Shown here: one piece after another, positions 25,557-36,732 of the stretch
How the letters are laid out: each line of letters starts with the position of its first letter
Numbering within the stretch: the first letter of the stretch is position 1
NCBI GenBank assembly: GCA_029783825.1
Contig: JAREIK010016256.1
Span: 62,001 to 126,000 of the forward strand
Source of the DNA: Sapria himalayana
Taxonomy: Eukaryota > Streptophyta > Magnoliopsida > Malpighiales > Rafflesiaceae
Direction: 5' to 3'
DNA: 64,000 nt
Notes under the pieces: generated by a model
The model's database searches: none
Told to the model about the DNA's origin: nothing
The model's input: only the letters and a program-made list of their open reading frames with translations
Translations under genes and position numbers: made by a program

Positions 25557-26928
25557 ATGGAGAAACCCGACTTATTATTAAACAATAAGTCTTTTCCCTC
25601 GATTGAGAAAGGAACCGCACCAATTTTACGAACTCAAGGGAATAAAAACGGGCTTCCGGTTATCATCTTCTCTGCCAAAGAAACTCGAAGGCTCTTAGAA
25701 CCTTTCGAATACACGCTCGTCGGTAAGTTCTCTCACGGCAGGCCTCGTGCGATTGGAGTTCAAAAATTTATCGATAATTTAAAGCTTAAGGGGAAGGTGA
25801 AGTTTGCTGACTTCGACGCCAAACATGTCGTGCTGCAATGCTCACTACTGGAATATCAATATCGCCTATGGCATCGGGGATTATGGCAAGTCGACGGCTT
25901 CCCCATGCGTATACTGAAGTGGACAAAGGATTTCACTCCTCTTGAAGAGGCGCCTATAGCCACGGTATGGTTTACATTGCCGTTTCTGCCACTACATTTA
26001 TTCTCTAAAACATCTCTCTATGCAATTTCGTCGTGTTTGGGAAAGCCTATGCTACGGGACGAAGCCACAGTAACCATGTCAAGCCCGAATAAAGCTCATG
26101 TATGTGTCGAGCTTAACATCTTAACTAAACCGCCCGACAAAATATGGATAGGCAGTGGTGAAGGTGAATAGGCCGAGGGATTTTGGCAAACTGTCATCCC
26201 CGAAAGCCTTCCTCCTTACTGCCTAAGTTGTAAGAGGCTCGGGCATGAAAATCTATCGTGCAAGGTGGGGGAAGATGAGCAGAACAATGGGTAGCGGCAT
26301 GAAGGAGGAGGTCAGAAGGTAATGCAATGGATAAGGAAAGAGGAGGCCCCTCGTCACAAACAAAATATCCAGCCGAAGGGAGACCTGGACAGTGAAAATA
26401 TCCCATGTTTTCCAGCAGATTACCCAAAGAATACTCAAAAAGAAGTAATCCCGACAGAGACTAACTTGGAGATAGAGAAGGATGTTAGCTTAAATAAAGG
26501 ATGGGAGGAGGTAAAACACAGGAGAAAACATAAAAAAAACATCTAAAACCAGAATTGTATTGAAAGTAAAACTTGAAGATTATGCGTGGATAAACGAGGA
26601 TCTTCTGGACTTCCCTGAAGATGAATCGGTAATTTTTAGTTGTCTTTCAATTAACAAGGGGGATGTATCCCAAGACGAGCCTGAGGTGAAAGCAAAGGAT
26701 GATATATATCTTTATAATGAAGATTGGGGGAATCTCTCAAGAACCCAATCTATGGAGGCCCTAAAGCAAATGACCATGGTGCTTGGAAAACAGGTAAAAT
26801 ATAATGAGATTAGACATGAAAATATTCACACTCCTAAAACAGTAAGAAATACGAAAAAATATGCTAACATGTCCTATGAATCTAAGTGTACAACTCGAGC
26901 CCAAGCCAAATTAGGTATTAATGGATAG
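25557..26928 (+). pseudogene. LINE ORF1: DUF4283 / CCHC-knuckle RNA-binding protein
   Basis: The first ATG in frame is 25557 (MEKPDLLL…); upstream codons are open but have no ATG. A DUF4283-type domain spans about residues 45-205, with YTLVGKFSHGRP, RLWHRGLWQVDG, PMRILKWTKDF and the PLHLF stretch. A CCHC knuckle follows (YCLSCKRLGHENLSC, C-x2-C-x4-H-x4-C, about residues 221-235). This protein class binds LINE RNA in the ribonucleoprotein. The frame is broken by TAG at 26169-26171 and at 26292-26294. It closes at about 26546, and an acidic C-terminal part continues in another frame (26560-26928) up to a TAG immediately before ORF2. The knuckle residues themselves are intact. Confidence 0.88.
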
Positions 26929-29900
26929 ATGCCTATATTGGAATGTTAGGGGGTAGCTAATAGCCCCACGATAAATAGATTAAGACTTTTAATTAAAGAA
27001 CACAAAATTTCATTAATGATTATTGCAGAGCCAATGGTCCTGCAAGATCAATTAAATAAATATAGAGAAATTTTAGGATTTAATAAGGCTTATGCTAACC
27101 TAAATAGTAAACTTTGGATTTTATGGCACAATAAGCTAAAAATTGAAATATTAAAAGATACTGAACAAATAGTACATTTCAAATTAGATAAGAACACAGA
27201 TCAAATAATTTCAACAGTTTATGCAAAAAATGATAAACAATCTAGGTTAGCTCTATGGGAGGAAATGAAAGATATAGCAAGTAGAAATTCACCTTGGATC
27301 ATAGGAGGCGACTTTAATATAATTAGAAGCCCTCAAGAAAAGAAAGGTGGCAAACCACCGGATAAGGTAGCCATGAAACAATTTAATGACATAATAGCTA
27401 ATACTAACCTAATGGAAATAGATTTCACTGGTTCCAGATATACCTGGTGTAATAATTGGCAAAAAAGAGGAGTCATCTGGGCTCGACTGGATAGGATAAT
27501 GTGTAACACAAAGTGGGTCACCTCGCAAGGGATTACGGGGCTTAGACACTTAAATAGAACTTATTCTGACCATAGCCCTCTGCTTATCAAGATTCAAAGA
27601 AACCAGGGTAATACGTCTAATTTCAAATTCCAAAATATGTGGGTAAAGCATGCAAGCTTTGAAAGCCTTGTGAAAGAGTCTTGGAAAGAACCAGCAGAGG
27701 GCAAGCCGATGCAAGTTCTATCAATTAAGCTTTTGAGGCTAAAAGCTTGCTTAAAAACATGGAATAAAGAGGTCTTTGGAAAATTAAATCAGGAGCTAAA
27801 AAAAGTAGAAGAAAAAGTAGCCAAGCTGGAACAAGATTTGACTCCACTAATAATAATGAAACTCGGATAGAACTAAGTAAGGCTAAAGGAGAACTGAGAT
27901 TGAAATTACACATGGAAGAAATTTATTGGAAACAACATGCAAAGATTAAATGGTTAAAAGATGGTGACCATAATACTAAATTTTTTTACAATATGACTAA
28001 AATAAAATCTCAAAAGAATAAAATTAAAGGACTAAAAAATGAAGAAGGAAAATGAGTAGAAGATGAAAAGGAAATAGGAACTCTTTTTAAAAATTTTTTT
28101 GAAAACCAATTATGCAGTCAGTCAAGTAGGACAGATAATTCTCTAATACATGAGATTAGGGAAACCATTACGGAAGCTCAAAACCATTTAATGGAATTGA
28201 TTCCAGAAGAACCAGAAGTTAAAGAGGCTGTCTTTAGTCTTGATAAAGAAAGTGCAGCAGGACCAGATGGTTGGAATAATTATTTTTTCCAGGCAAACTG
28301 GCATACAGTTAAAACTGAGCTAGTCCCTACAATTGCAAGTTTTTTTGTAGGTGCGGAAATCCCAAAATCATGGGAAAAATCTTTTATAGTATTAATTCCA
28401 AAAAAAGAATCACCACAGAAATGCAAGGATTATAGACCAATAAGTTTATGCAATGCTATCTATAAAATTTTGGCAAAAATATTACAAAATAGTCTAAGCT
28501 TAATTTTACCGTCAATAATATCTCAAGAACAAACGGGTTTTGTTAAAAATAGATTAATGATTGAAAATATAAAACTTGCATCAGAAATGATGAAAGAAAT
28601 AGGAGGTAAATCAAGAGGAAAAAATTTAGTGGTCAAGCTAGATCTATCGAAAGCCTTCGATAGAGTAGAATGCGATACCCTTTGTTTTGTGCTGAGATGG
28701 TTCGGTTTCTCTGAGCTAACCACAGATCTAATATATAGATGCATTTCAAGTACTTGGGTAAGAGTCCTTGTAAATGGAATGATAAGTGAGGAATTCAAAC
28801 CAAATAGAAGTTTAAGGCAAGGAGATCCGTTATCCCCCCTTCTTTTTGATATCTACTTAGAATTATTAATATGAAACTTGAATAAGAGAATATCCGAAGG
28901 TAAAATAATGTCATTCAGACAACCAAGGAATACACCTAGAATAGGCTGTTTAGCCTATGCAGATGACCTTATAATTTTTACAAATGCTAGTACAAAGCCA
29001 TTAATGAATCTTATGGATCTTCTTCAAATATTTGAAAAAGAGACAGGCCAAATGGTAAATAAAAGTAAATGTCAGTTTATGCTTGCTAAAAATACAAAAT
29101 TAAAGTTAGTAGATAAAATCAAAAATATCACAGGCTTCGCAGAAATTAAAGGGGCATTAATGTACCTAGGTTGTCCGATATATGAGGGAAGATTGAAGGA
29201 AGAATATCTAACTTACCTTCAAGATAAGCTAAGAAAGAAAATAGCAGGATGGAAAGAAGAGCTCCTGGGATTTTGGGGAAGGATAACGCTGCTCTCACAT
29301 GTCTTACAAAGCACACTAACACATATTTTATCAGTCATACATCCCCCTAAAAAATTTATTAAAAAACTTGAATCAGAAATGGCTAACTTCTTATGGGGTA
29401 AAAAACAAGGTAGAAATAAATTACACTAGAAGGACTGGAAAAGTATCTGTTATCCGAAAGAGGAAGCAGGATTAGGTCTAATGAGCCTTCAGGACTCGGT
29501 AGCTGCCTGGGATTGCAAAGGCTGGTGGAGACTTAAAGAAAGTGATAATCTTTGGGCTAAATATATGCGGGAAAAATATTTAGATAATAAGAATAAGACC
29601 CCTAAGAAAGCTTCGAACAGTTGTAAGAGAATGGAAAACCAAAAAGAGATAGTAGACTCACACTCCACACTAAAGAAGAGTGGTTGGAAATGGACTTTAA
29701 CACCACAAGGAAACTTCTCCCTCAAGTCGGCAAAAGATCTGGTAAGAAAGAAAAAACCGACTCAAACTTTATTTAAATGGGTATGGAAAGAAAATGTCCC
29801 GCAAAAAATGCGTTCCTTCAAATGGAATGCTCTAATGAATGCTATACCAGTAGATAAGAATATACAAAAAAATGGATAAAAATGGCATCAAGATGTGAAT

Positions 29901-30831
29901 GCTGTTCACAAGCAGTTGAAACAACCGATCATTTATTTTCTAATGGACCAATTGCAGCGGAAATATGGAGAGAGATGGAAGGGGAAAAAAGAATATGTAA
30001 CAAAGATGATGGATTAATAGATAAAGTTAAAAAATGGGAAAGTGAAAACACGAAAAGCCCCACCAGAAAATGGCTTAATCAGAAATTGCCGCATCTAATT
30101 ATTTGGTGCATATGGAAATCTCGAAATAAAAGTAAATTTGAAAATAAAAGGATGAATTTAACAGAAATTATAAAAGATATTAGAAAGGAGATATGTAATA
30201 TATCAATAATGAAACCTATAAAAATAGAGGAAATGAAACAAGAAAAGAAGCTTGAGAAAGCTTGGGACCTCACTTATAAAGTTATAAAACAACAATTGGC
30301 TAAATGTATACATTTGAACACTCCACCGGTTGGTAAATATTCACTTAATACGGATGGTAGTTTTAACAGGGACACTGGAATAGCAGGAGGAGGCGGGGTA
30401 ATAATAGATCATACAGGGACAGAAAAGAGAGCTTTCATCAGATCAAGTAGAGCCTCCTCGGCCCTAGAATCAGAAATTAAAGCATTGAAATCAAGGTTAA
30501 AGATATGTAAGCAGCTAAGTTTTAAAAATATAGAAGTTCAGGTAGACTCGAAATTATTAGTTGAAATAGTAATTAACAAGAAAATATTATGGAGATATGA
30601 AGAGGATCTAGAAGTAATTCTTAGCCTTTTGGATGAACTGAAGGCCTCAATAACACATATATATATAGAGAAGCTAATAATCTAGCGGATAGTCTATCTA
30701 GAATAGGCACCACTAGAGGAGATATAGAATATAACGTGGAATCCATGCCAAATAAACTAAAGGGAATAACATGTTTAGATAAAATGGGATTTCCTTATAT
30801 TAGAACAAATAAACAGCCCACGAAGGTATGA
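26929..30831 (+). pseudogene. LINE ORF2: endonuclease, reverse transcriptase, zf-RVT, RNase H
   Basis: It begins directly after ORF1, where the WNVRG start motif is split by a frameshift. The apurinic-type endonuclease shows GGDFNIIRS (27304-27330), RYTWCNN, RLDRIM and SDHSPLL (about 27565). The linker shows WLKDGDHNTKFFY. The reverse transcriptase shows AAGPDGW, YRPISLCN, KLDLSKAFDRV, RQGDPLSPLLF and the catalytic YADD at 28956-28967. Then come zf-RVT (FKWVWKENVPQK, CECC…DHLF) and a plant-type RNase H (NTDGS at about 30350, ALESEIKAL, VQVDSK). Defects: frameshift near 27865; stops at 28053, 28872 and 29427; frameshift near 29878; and a frameshift at about 30660 where an (AT)n run lengthened just before the last RNase H motif. 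The final stop is 30829-30831. Catalytic residues are otherwise recognisable, so the decay is moderate. Confidence 0.93.
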
Positions 30832-32160
30832 CAAAGTCTCAACCGTCTGTTGGAATTTTCGTGTGGGAATCCGACATTGCAGGGAATTTCTGCCCCATAC
30901 TGGGTTATCTGTATTATTAAATGGAATAGGAAGGGTGGAGGAGAATTCTTTAAAAATAAAAATAAAACTTAGAACATAATTTAGAATAACGAATCTAAAA
31001 AAGAAGCAAACAGGTTAGAGTTATGTATGTGTTAATTTTGCACAAGTAGTTTCGGCAGAATAGTGCATATATATAAATATGTATTTGGACTTTCCTTGCA
31101 GGATGTTAAGAAGGAGAATTCTGTTTTTAATCCGACAATTCTGTGGATTTTTCGTCTAATTTTGTATAAGTTTAACAAGGGACAAGGGTAATAGGGTGCC
31201 AAGTTATCTTGCAGGCACGCTCATTTTTTTTTCTTTGGATTTTTCAGGTTCAGAAGTGTAAAAATGAAGAAGGAAGACGGCTGGAAACTTTTTAGAAATA
31301 ATGTGAAGAGAAGAGCCCGAGACACGGGGAAGATGAGAGATAGAGGTCCGAGCACATGGGCAGCTCTTTCCTATTGCCTATCCCCATATGCTGCCTACCA
31401 CTAGAACCATCTGCTGCTAGCTAATGCCATACGTCTGATTCTACTATTGTCTATCATGAGCGATTGTCATATTCCACCTACAATTTAGATATAAACCAGA
31501 TGCTGCTGCTTCATGCAATTTCATGCTGATACCATATATATGATTCTGATGCCATATGTATGACCCTGTTGCTGCCTGCCATTAGCTGCCTCCACACAGA
31601 TGTTGATACAACCTCAAATAAAGGAGCATATATTATCAAAAATTGTCTGAACAAAGAATAAGGAAGATGCATGAACAAAAATGAAGCTGCCGGAACAAAT
31701 CTTATATACTGCATATACCTATGCAGAGTGTATGGATGTTTCTTTCTGCTCCCTACCATTTGCTTTTTATGCCACAAGGTACCAGCAGATGCTGCTGCTA
31801 AATTTTATGCTGCACCCATGAGTCTGTCTGTTGCTGCCATGAGTCTACCTACTACTGACATAAGTCTACTTGCTGCTGCGATAAGTCTACCTGCTGCTGC
31901 TTGCTACATTGCTCCATCCTTGAATATAATAGGTTAAATAAAAAATGAAGGAGCACAAAGAGAGTGGCTAGAGCCTACTACCAAAGTTGACTTAACTAAG
32001 GGTAAATAGTATAGTGGTAAAAATGTCCATATTTCAATGTATTTTGTGTTCTTTTGGCTAGGGTCTTGTCCTGTAAATGTAATGACCTATAAATAGAGTT
32101 ATGTGGTTGTAAAGGTTTTCCTCCGCCTACAAGTGAGGGTTATGTTTTTTGAAAAAAAAA
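30832..32160 (+). other. LINE 3' untranslated region and poly(A) end
   Basis: The tail is about 1.3 kb of noncoding sequence, ending in a run of A at 32152-32161. Positions 31400-31910 are rich in imperfect GCTGCTGC/CATGAG repeats, including a clean minisatellite. Two ORFs (31511-31777 minus, 31671-31937 plus) arise from this repetitive composition and match nothing recognised. Confidence 0.8.
31818..31901 (+). repeat. 21-bp minisatellite, four copies, in the LINE 3' UTR
   Basis: Four consecutive 21-bp units, ATGAGTCTGTCTGTTGCTGCC and three variants (ATGAGTCTACC…, ATAAGTCTACT…, ATAAGTCTACC…), follow one another without gaps. More degenerate relatives occur upstream around 31500-31590. Confidence 0.88.
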
Positions 32161-34967
32161 AGGTTCAAGTATTTAGGGGCTATTAAGGTTTGCTTCTTTT
32201 TTATAAGTTTATATTTTTTTGTTATTAAAAGTAAATTATTTAAATAATATTTGCCTTCCTCATAATTTATTTTTAATTTATAATTCTATAAAAATAAACT
32301 AATACATAATTAAAATGAATATTTAAAATTATAATGAATACAAATAAAATATAGATTTATTATTTATTATTCAGGATATACTAGTTTAATGGTTTAAGTA
32401 TTTAGGCGTTTTGGGGTTTAGTGATTTAAGTGTTTAGGCCTTAAGTGATTTATAGTTTTTATTTAAAGAATGAAAAAATAAGAAATTTAAATTTTTGATT
32501 TTTTTTAATTTTTGAAGGTTATAACCTTTGAAAATATAATAATTTTTAATTTTTTTAAATGTGAATATAATATTTAGTAATAATAATCATAATAATTATA
32601 TATAATGTAAACTCAATATAAATAATTTTATTAATATATATTATAATAATGATCAATAAAATATTAATAAACTATTATTAATAAGAATAATATAAATTAA
32701 AATATTATTGCAAAATCTAAAATGATTCAAAATAAAAATAAAATATATTACTAAATAATAAATTTTTGTTTTTAAAATTTTAACACTTTTTATAAGGATA
32801 TATTTTTTTTTGATGAAAAATAAATTATTTAAATTAGATCTATCTCTCTAAAAATTTATTTTGTAATTAAATTTCTATAAAAATAAACTGATACATAATT
32901 AAAATAAAAATTTAAAATTATACTTAATAAAAATTAAATTGATATTTATGATTTTTTTTAATGTACACCTGTTTAATAGTTTAAGTATTTAAAGGTTTTG
33001 TCATTTAGGAGTTTAGAAATTTATGTTTTTAGGCAATTAGTGGTTTGTAGGTTTTATTTAAACAATAAAAATACAAAAAATATATTTGTAATTTTTTCTA
33101 ATTTTATAAGGTTATAACCTTTGAAAATATAATAATATTTAAAATTTTTAGATATGTGAATACAATATTTAGTTATAATAATATTAATAATTATATATCA
33201 TATAAATTATATAAACATTTTTATTGATAGATAATAGAATAATGATCAAAATTTAAATTAATAAACTATTAATAAAAAGATTGATATTAATTAAAAAATA
33301 TTTACAAAACCCAAATTGATTCAAAATTAAAGTAAAATATATTAATGGATAATAATTTTTAATTTTTAAATCTTAACTTCTTTTATAAGCATATATTTTT
33401 TTTGATTAAAATAAATTAATTAAAATATATATATAACTCTAATAATTTAATTTGTAATAAATTTTTATATAAAAATAAACAAATAAATAATTATAAAGAA
33501 TATTTAAAATTATAATAAATAGATAAAAAATTAGATTTATTAATTATTAAGTAGTATATAGTGATTTAATGGTTTATGTATTTAGGCATTATGAGCTTTA
33601 GAAGTTTACTGATTTAACTATGTATGCATTTAGTGGTTTATAGGTTTTATTAAAAAAATAAAATAATAAAAAATTTATTTTTATTATTTTTTGATATTTT
33701 TAAAGATTATAAACTTTGAAAATATAATAGTTTTTAATTTTTTTTAAAAATTTGAATACAATATTTAATAATAATAATCATTATATTTATATATCATATA
33801 AATTCAATATAAACAATTTTATTGATAAATATTCTAATAATGATCAAAAAATTAATTAATAATCTATTATTAATAAGATATATTTCATTTAAAATATAAT
33901 TACAAAAAACTAAAATGATTCAGAAGAAAATCAATATATATTACTATATAATAATTTTTTGTTTTAAAATTTTTTTTTCTTTTAAAAAGTTTATCAATAA
34001 TTTTTTGATGAAAAATAATTTATATAAATTATATTTGTCAAACTCAATTTATTTTGTAATTAATATTTATATATAAACAAATAATTAATTAATTAAAATG
34101 AATATTTAAAATTATAATGAAAAAAAATTGAGATTTATTATTTATTATTTAGGGATACTAGTTTAATTTAAATTAGATCTATCTCACTAATAATTTATTT
34201 TATTTTTTATATTTCTATAAAATAAATTGATAAATAATTAAAATAAAAATTTAAAATTATACTGAATAAAAATTAAAATGAGATTTATGATTTATTATTA
34301 AAGTATACCAGTTTAATGATTTAAGTATTTAGAGGTTTTGTTGCTAGGAGTTTAGTGATTTATGTTTTTAGGCTTTTAGTGGTTTATAGGTTTTATTAAA
34401 AAAAATAACAAAAAAATGTTTATAATTTTTTATCATTTTCATAGGTTATATCATTTGAAAATTTAATAATATTTTAAATTTTTTGAAATTTTAATATAAT
34501 ATTTTCTTATAATAATATTAATAATTATATATCATATAAATTTAATATAAATAATTTTATTCATAGATATTATAATAATGATCAAAAGAAAAATTTATAA
34601 ACTATTAATATTAAGTTAGATATTAATTAAAAAATATTTACAAAACCAAAATTGATTCAAAATTAAAGTATATTACTTGATAATAATTTTTAATTTTTAA
34701 ATTTATACTTATTTTATAAGCATATATTTTTATTAGATAAATAATATGTTATTTAAATTATATTTGTCCCACTAATAATTTATTTTGTAATAAATATTTC
34801 TAAATAAATACACTAATAAATAATTAAAATGAATATTTAAAAATATAATAAATAGCAATAAAAGATAGATTTATTAATAATTAAGTAATATTTAGCGGTT
34901 TAATGGTTTATGTATTTAGGCATTACTGGGTTTAGGAGTTTACTGATTTAACTTTATGTGCATTTTC
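32161..34967 (-). repeat. satellite array, block 4 (inverted)
   Basis: The array continues from block 3 after the LINE. The first ~17 bp are the LINE's 3' target duplication. Dyads lie near 32520, 33115, 33710 and 34445. The last 8 bp, GCATTTTC at 34960-34967, are a decayed version of the hAT target duplication (GCATTTAG expected on this strand). Confidence 0.92.
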
Positions 34968-35448
34968 TAGGACTGCTCACGGGACTCGGAGATTCGTGAC
35001 CCGACCCGAAGTCTTGTCCCGAAATAATCGAGACTAAAAAAAATCTATTGACTTTGACTTTTCCCGTCCCGTTCTGTCACATATTTTTTCTTTTGGGATG
35101 GTTCCGGATCTTAAGCAATATCCATCTCGAGAACCGTCCCATCCTAAAAAACCGATACTAGAACGTGGAATATATATATATATAACATGAAGATGCCATC
35201 AATTCCGCTATTGCCCTATCCAATTCCGACGCACCTATTGCTGTTCCGACTAGTTCCAGGCCACCTCATGCCGTTCCAGCCATATTCAATTAGGTCCGGC
35301 CCTTGTCCGTCGCACTTCTGGTTGCCTCCACCGTGTCTCAGATGCCACCAGCCTTTTGGGTTGTTTTTCTGACAAGAATTGAATGATTAGTTATTATTAT
35401 TATGTGTCTCAGTCAGTTTTGTTGAGTATTGGTTGTGGTGTTGTGGTT

Positions 35449-35487
35449 GGGCCGAATGAGTGGGTCGAATGAGTGGGCCGAATGTGT
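35449..35487 (+). repeat. 13-bp tandem repeat, three copies
   Basis: GGGCCGAATGAGT, GGGTCGAATGAGT and GGGCCGAATGTGT are consecutive in the hAT copy B leader. Copies A and C have only one unit at this position, so it expanded in copy B. Confidence 0.85.
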
Positions 35488-35566
35488 TACAGTCAGTTTT
35501 GTAGAGCTAGCTTGTTTGAAATATTTATATGTATTTATGCTTAACATATCATATTAATTAATAGCA

Positions 35567-36732
35567 ATGCAGATGGCACAATCCAGCGGTAAACGAAAAA
35601 TACAATAAATTGAAGATGATCACATCTCAAATGATCAAAGTAATGATAAATCCAATCATCATCCTTTCATGAATTCTGAAATGAACCTCAAGCTCATAAA
35701 AAGTATAAGTCTGCTGTATGGAAAACTTATGAGATATTAGTAGATTCAGAGGGAAATGAAACTGGTAGGGCAGCTTGCATATGGTGTAGGAAAGAATACT
35801 TGGCAAAAAGTGATCAAGGTACTTCGAGTTTATGGAAATGCTTGAGAAATACTTGTACAAAATTTCCACCCAAAAAAGAATTAATATAAGCTCACAAAGG
35901 TAAAGACAAGTCACAATCTTTGTTGAGTTTCACTAAATGTACTAGTTCAAAGGATAACAAATTAACTTGTTGGCAATTTGATCAACAACTAGTTAGGGAG
36001 GCTTTGGTGAAAATGATCATAAAAGATGAATTGCCTTTTTGTTTTGTTGAGAGGGATGAGTTTAAGGAGTTTTGTGAAGTTATTGTGCCTCAATTTAAAA
36101 TTCCATCTAGGCACTCTGCATGGAGGGATTGTTTTTCATTGTTTGTGAATGAAAATAAAAAATTATTTGATAACATATCATCTCATTGTTTTTCATTGTT
36201 GAAAAAAATGCTTGTGAAGAAAAGTGTTATACATTTGAAAGGCGAGCATTTTCATATGGGATGTTGTTCTCATATCCTAAGCTTAATTGTCAGAGTTGAC
36301 ATTTCAGTAGTTGAGGGTGCTATTCAAAAAATTAGACGTGTGGTGAAATATGTGATGAGTAGTCCAAAAAGATTAGATATGTTTAAGTTATGTGTTGAAG
36401 AAGGAGACTTGACATATGGATCTTCATTGCAATTAGATTTTCCTACAAGTTGGAATTCAACTTATTTGATGCTACAAACTGATATAAAATATCATAAAGA
36501 ATTTGATAAGTTGGAGGACAAAGACAAAGGGTTTTTGAAGGAGTTTGGTTCAAACGTTCTAACTGATAGAGACTGAAGAAACGCCAAAATTTTGGCTCGT
36601 TTCTTGAAAACTTTTTATGAGGTAACTTGTAAATTTTATGGCTCATAATATTCTACCTCTAGTGTTTATTTTCCTGAGATTATTCGAATTTTGAAAAAAA
36701 ATTGAGCTTTGTGAAAATAGTAGAGATACAAT
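35567..36732 (+). pseudogene. hAT transposase, N-terminal and core part, copy B
   Basis: The likely ancestral start is ATG 35567 (or 35573). The BED finger is readable (TGRAACIWCRKEYLAKS… at about 35765-35820). From 35920 the core is open for 218 codons and includes SFTKCTSSKDN, CFVERDEFKEF, CCSHILSLIVR and FPTSWNSTYLML, the last with Ser for the usual Arg. Nonsense codons are TAA at 35606-35608 (shared with A and C), TAA at about 35887 (private) and TGA at 36574-36576 (shared; it replaces the Trp of RDW). A private deletion near 35670-35680 removes about 60-70 bp that A and C keep. The hATC domain is absent through truncation. Confidence 0.88.

Larger units (their letters stand above)
25455..32160 (+). 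mobile_element. L1-type LINE retrotransposon, near full length, decayed
   Basis: The element starts right after the 5' target duplication, has about 100 bp of 5' leader, ORF1, ORF2, a ~1.3-kb 3' UTR and a terminal A-run at 32152-32161, then the second duplication. It does not appear 5'-truncated. It is clearly distinct from the satellite in composition. Its ORFs carry several stops and frameshifts, so it cannot be autonomous now. Plant L1 elements copy themselves by nicking DNA with ORF2 endonuclease and reverse-transcribing their own RNA at the nick. Confidence 0.95.
34968..36732 (+). mobile_element. hAT transposon copy B, 3'-truncated, inverted relative to A and C
   Basis: The left end, TAGGACTGCTCACGGG, matches the right terminal repeats of copies A and C in reverse orientation. 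The G/C-rich subterminal zone, leader and transposase core follow in the same order. Homology stops at about 36732, in the sequence equivalent to A 9400, and satellite of the opposite orientation begins at once. The second terminal repeat and the C-terminal transposase third are missing. The junction sequence is GATACAATG/CCTAAACACC. Confidence 0.9.

Noticed and set aside
31511..31937. Two overlapping 88-codon ORFs in the LINE 3' UTR
   Set aside because: They lie on opposite strands over a GCTGCTGC-rich minisatellite region. There is no known family and no coding expectation there.
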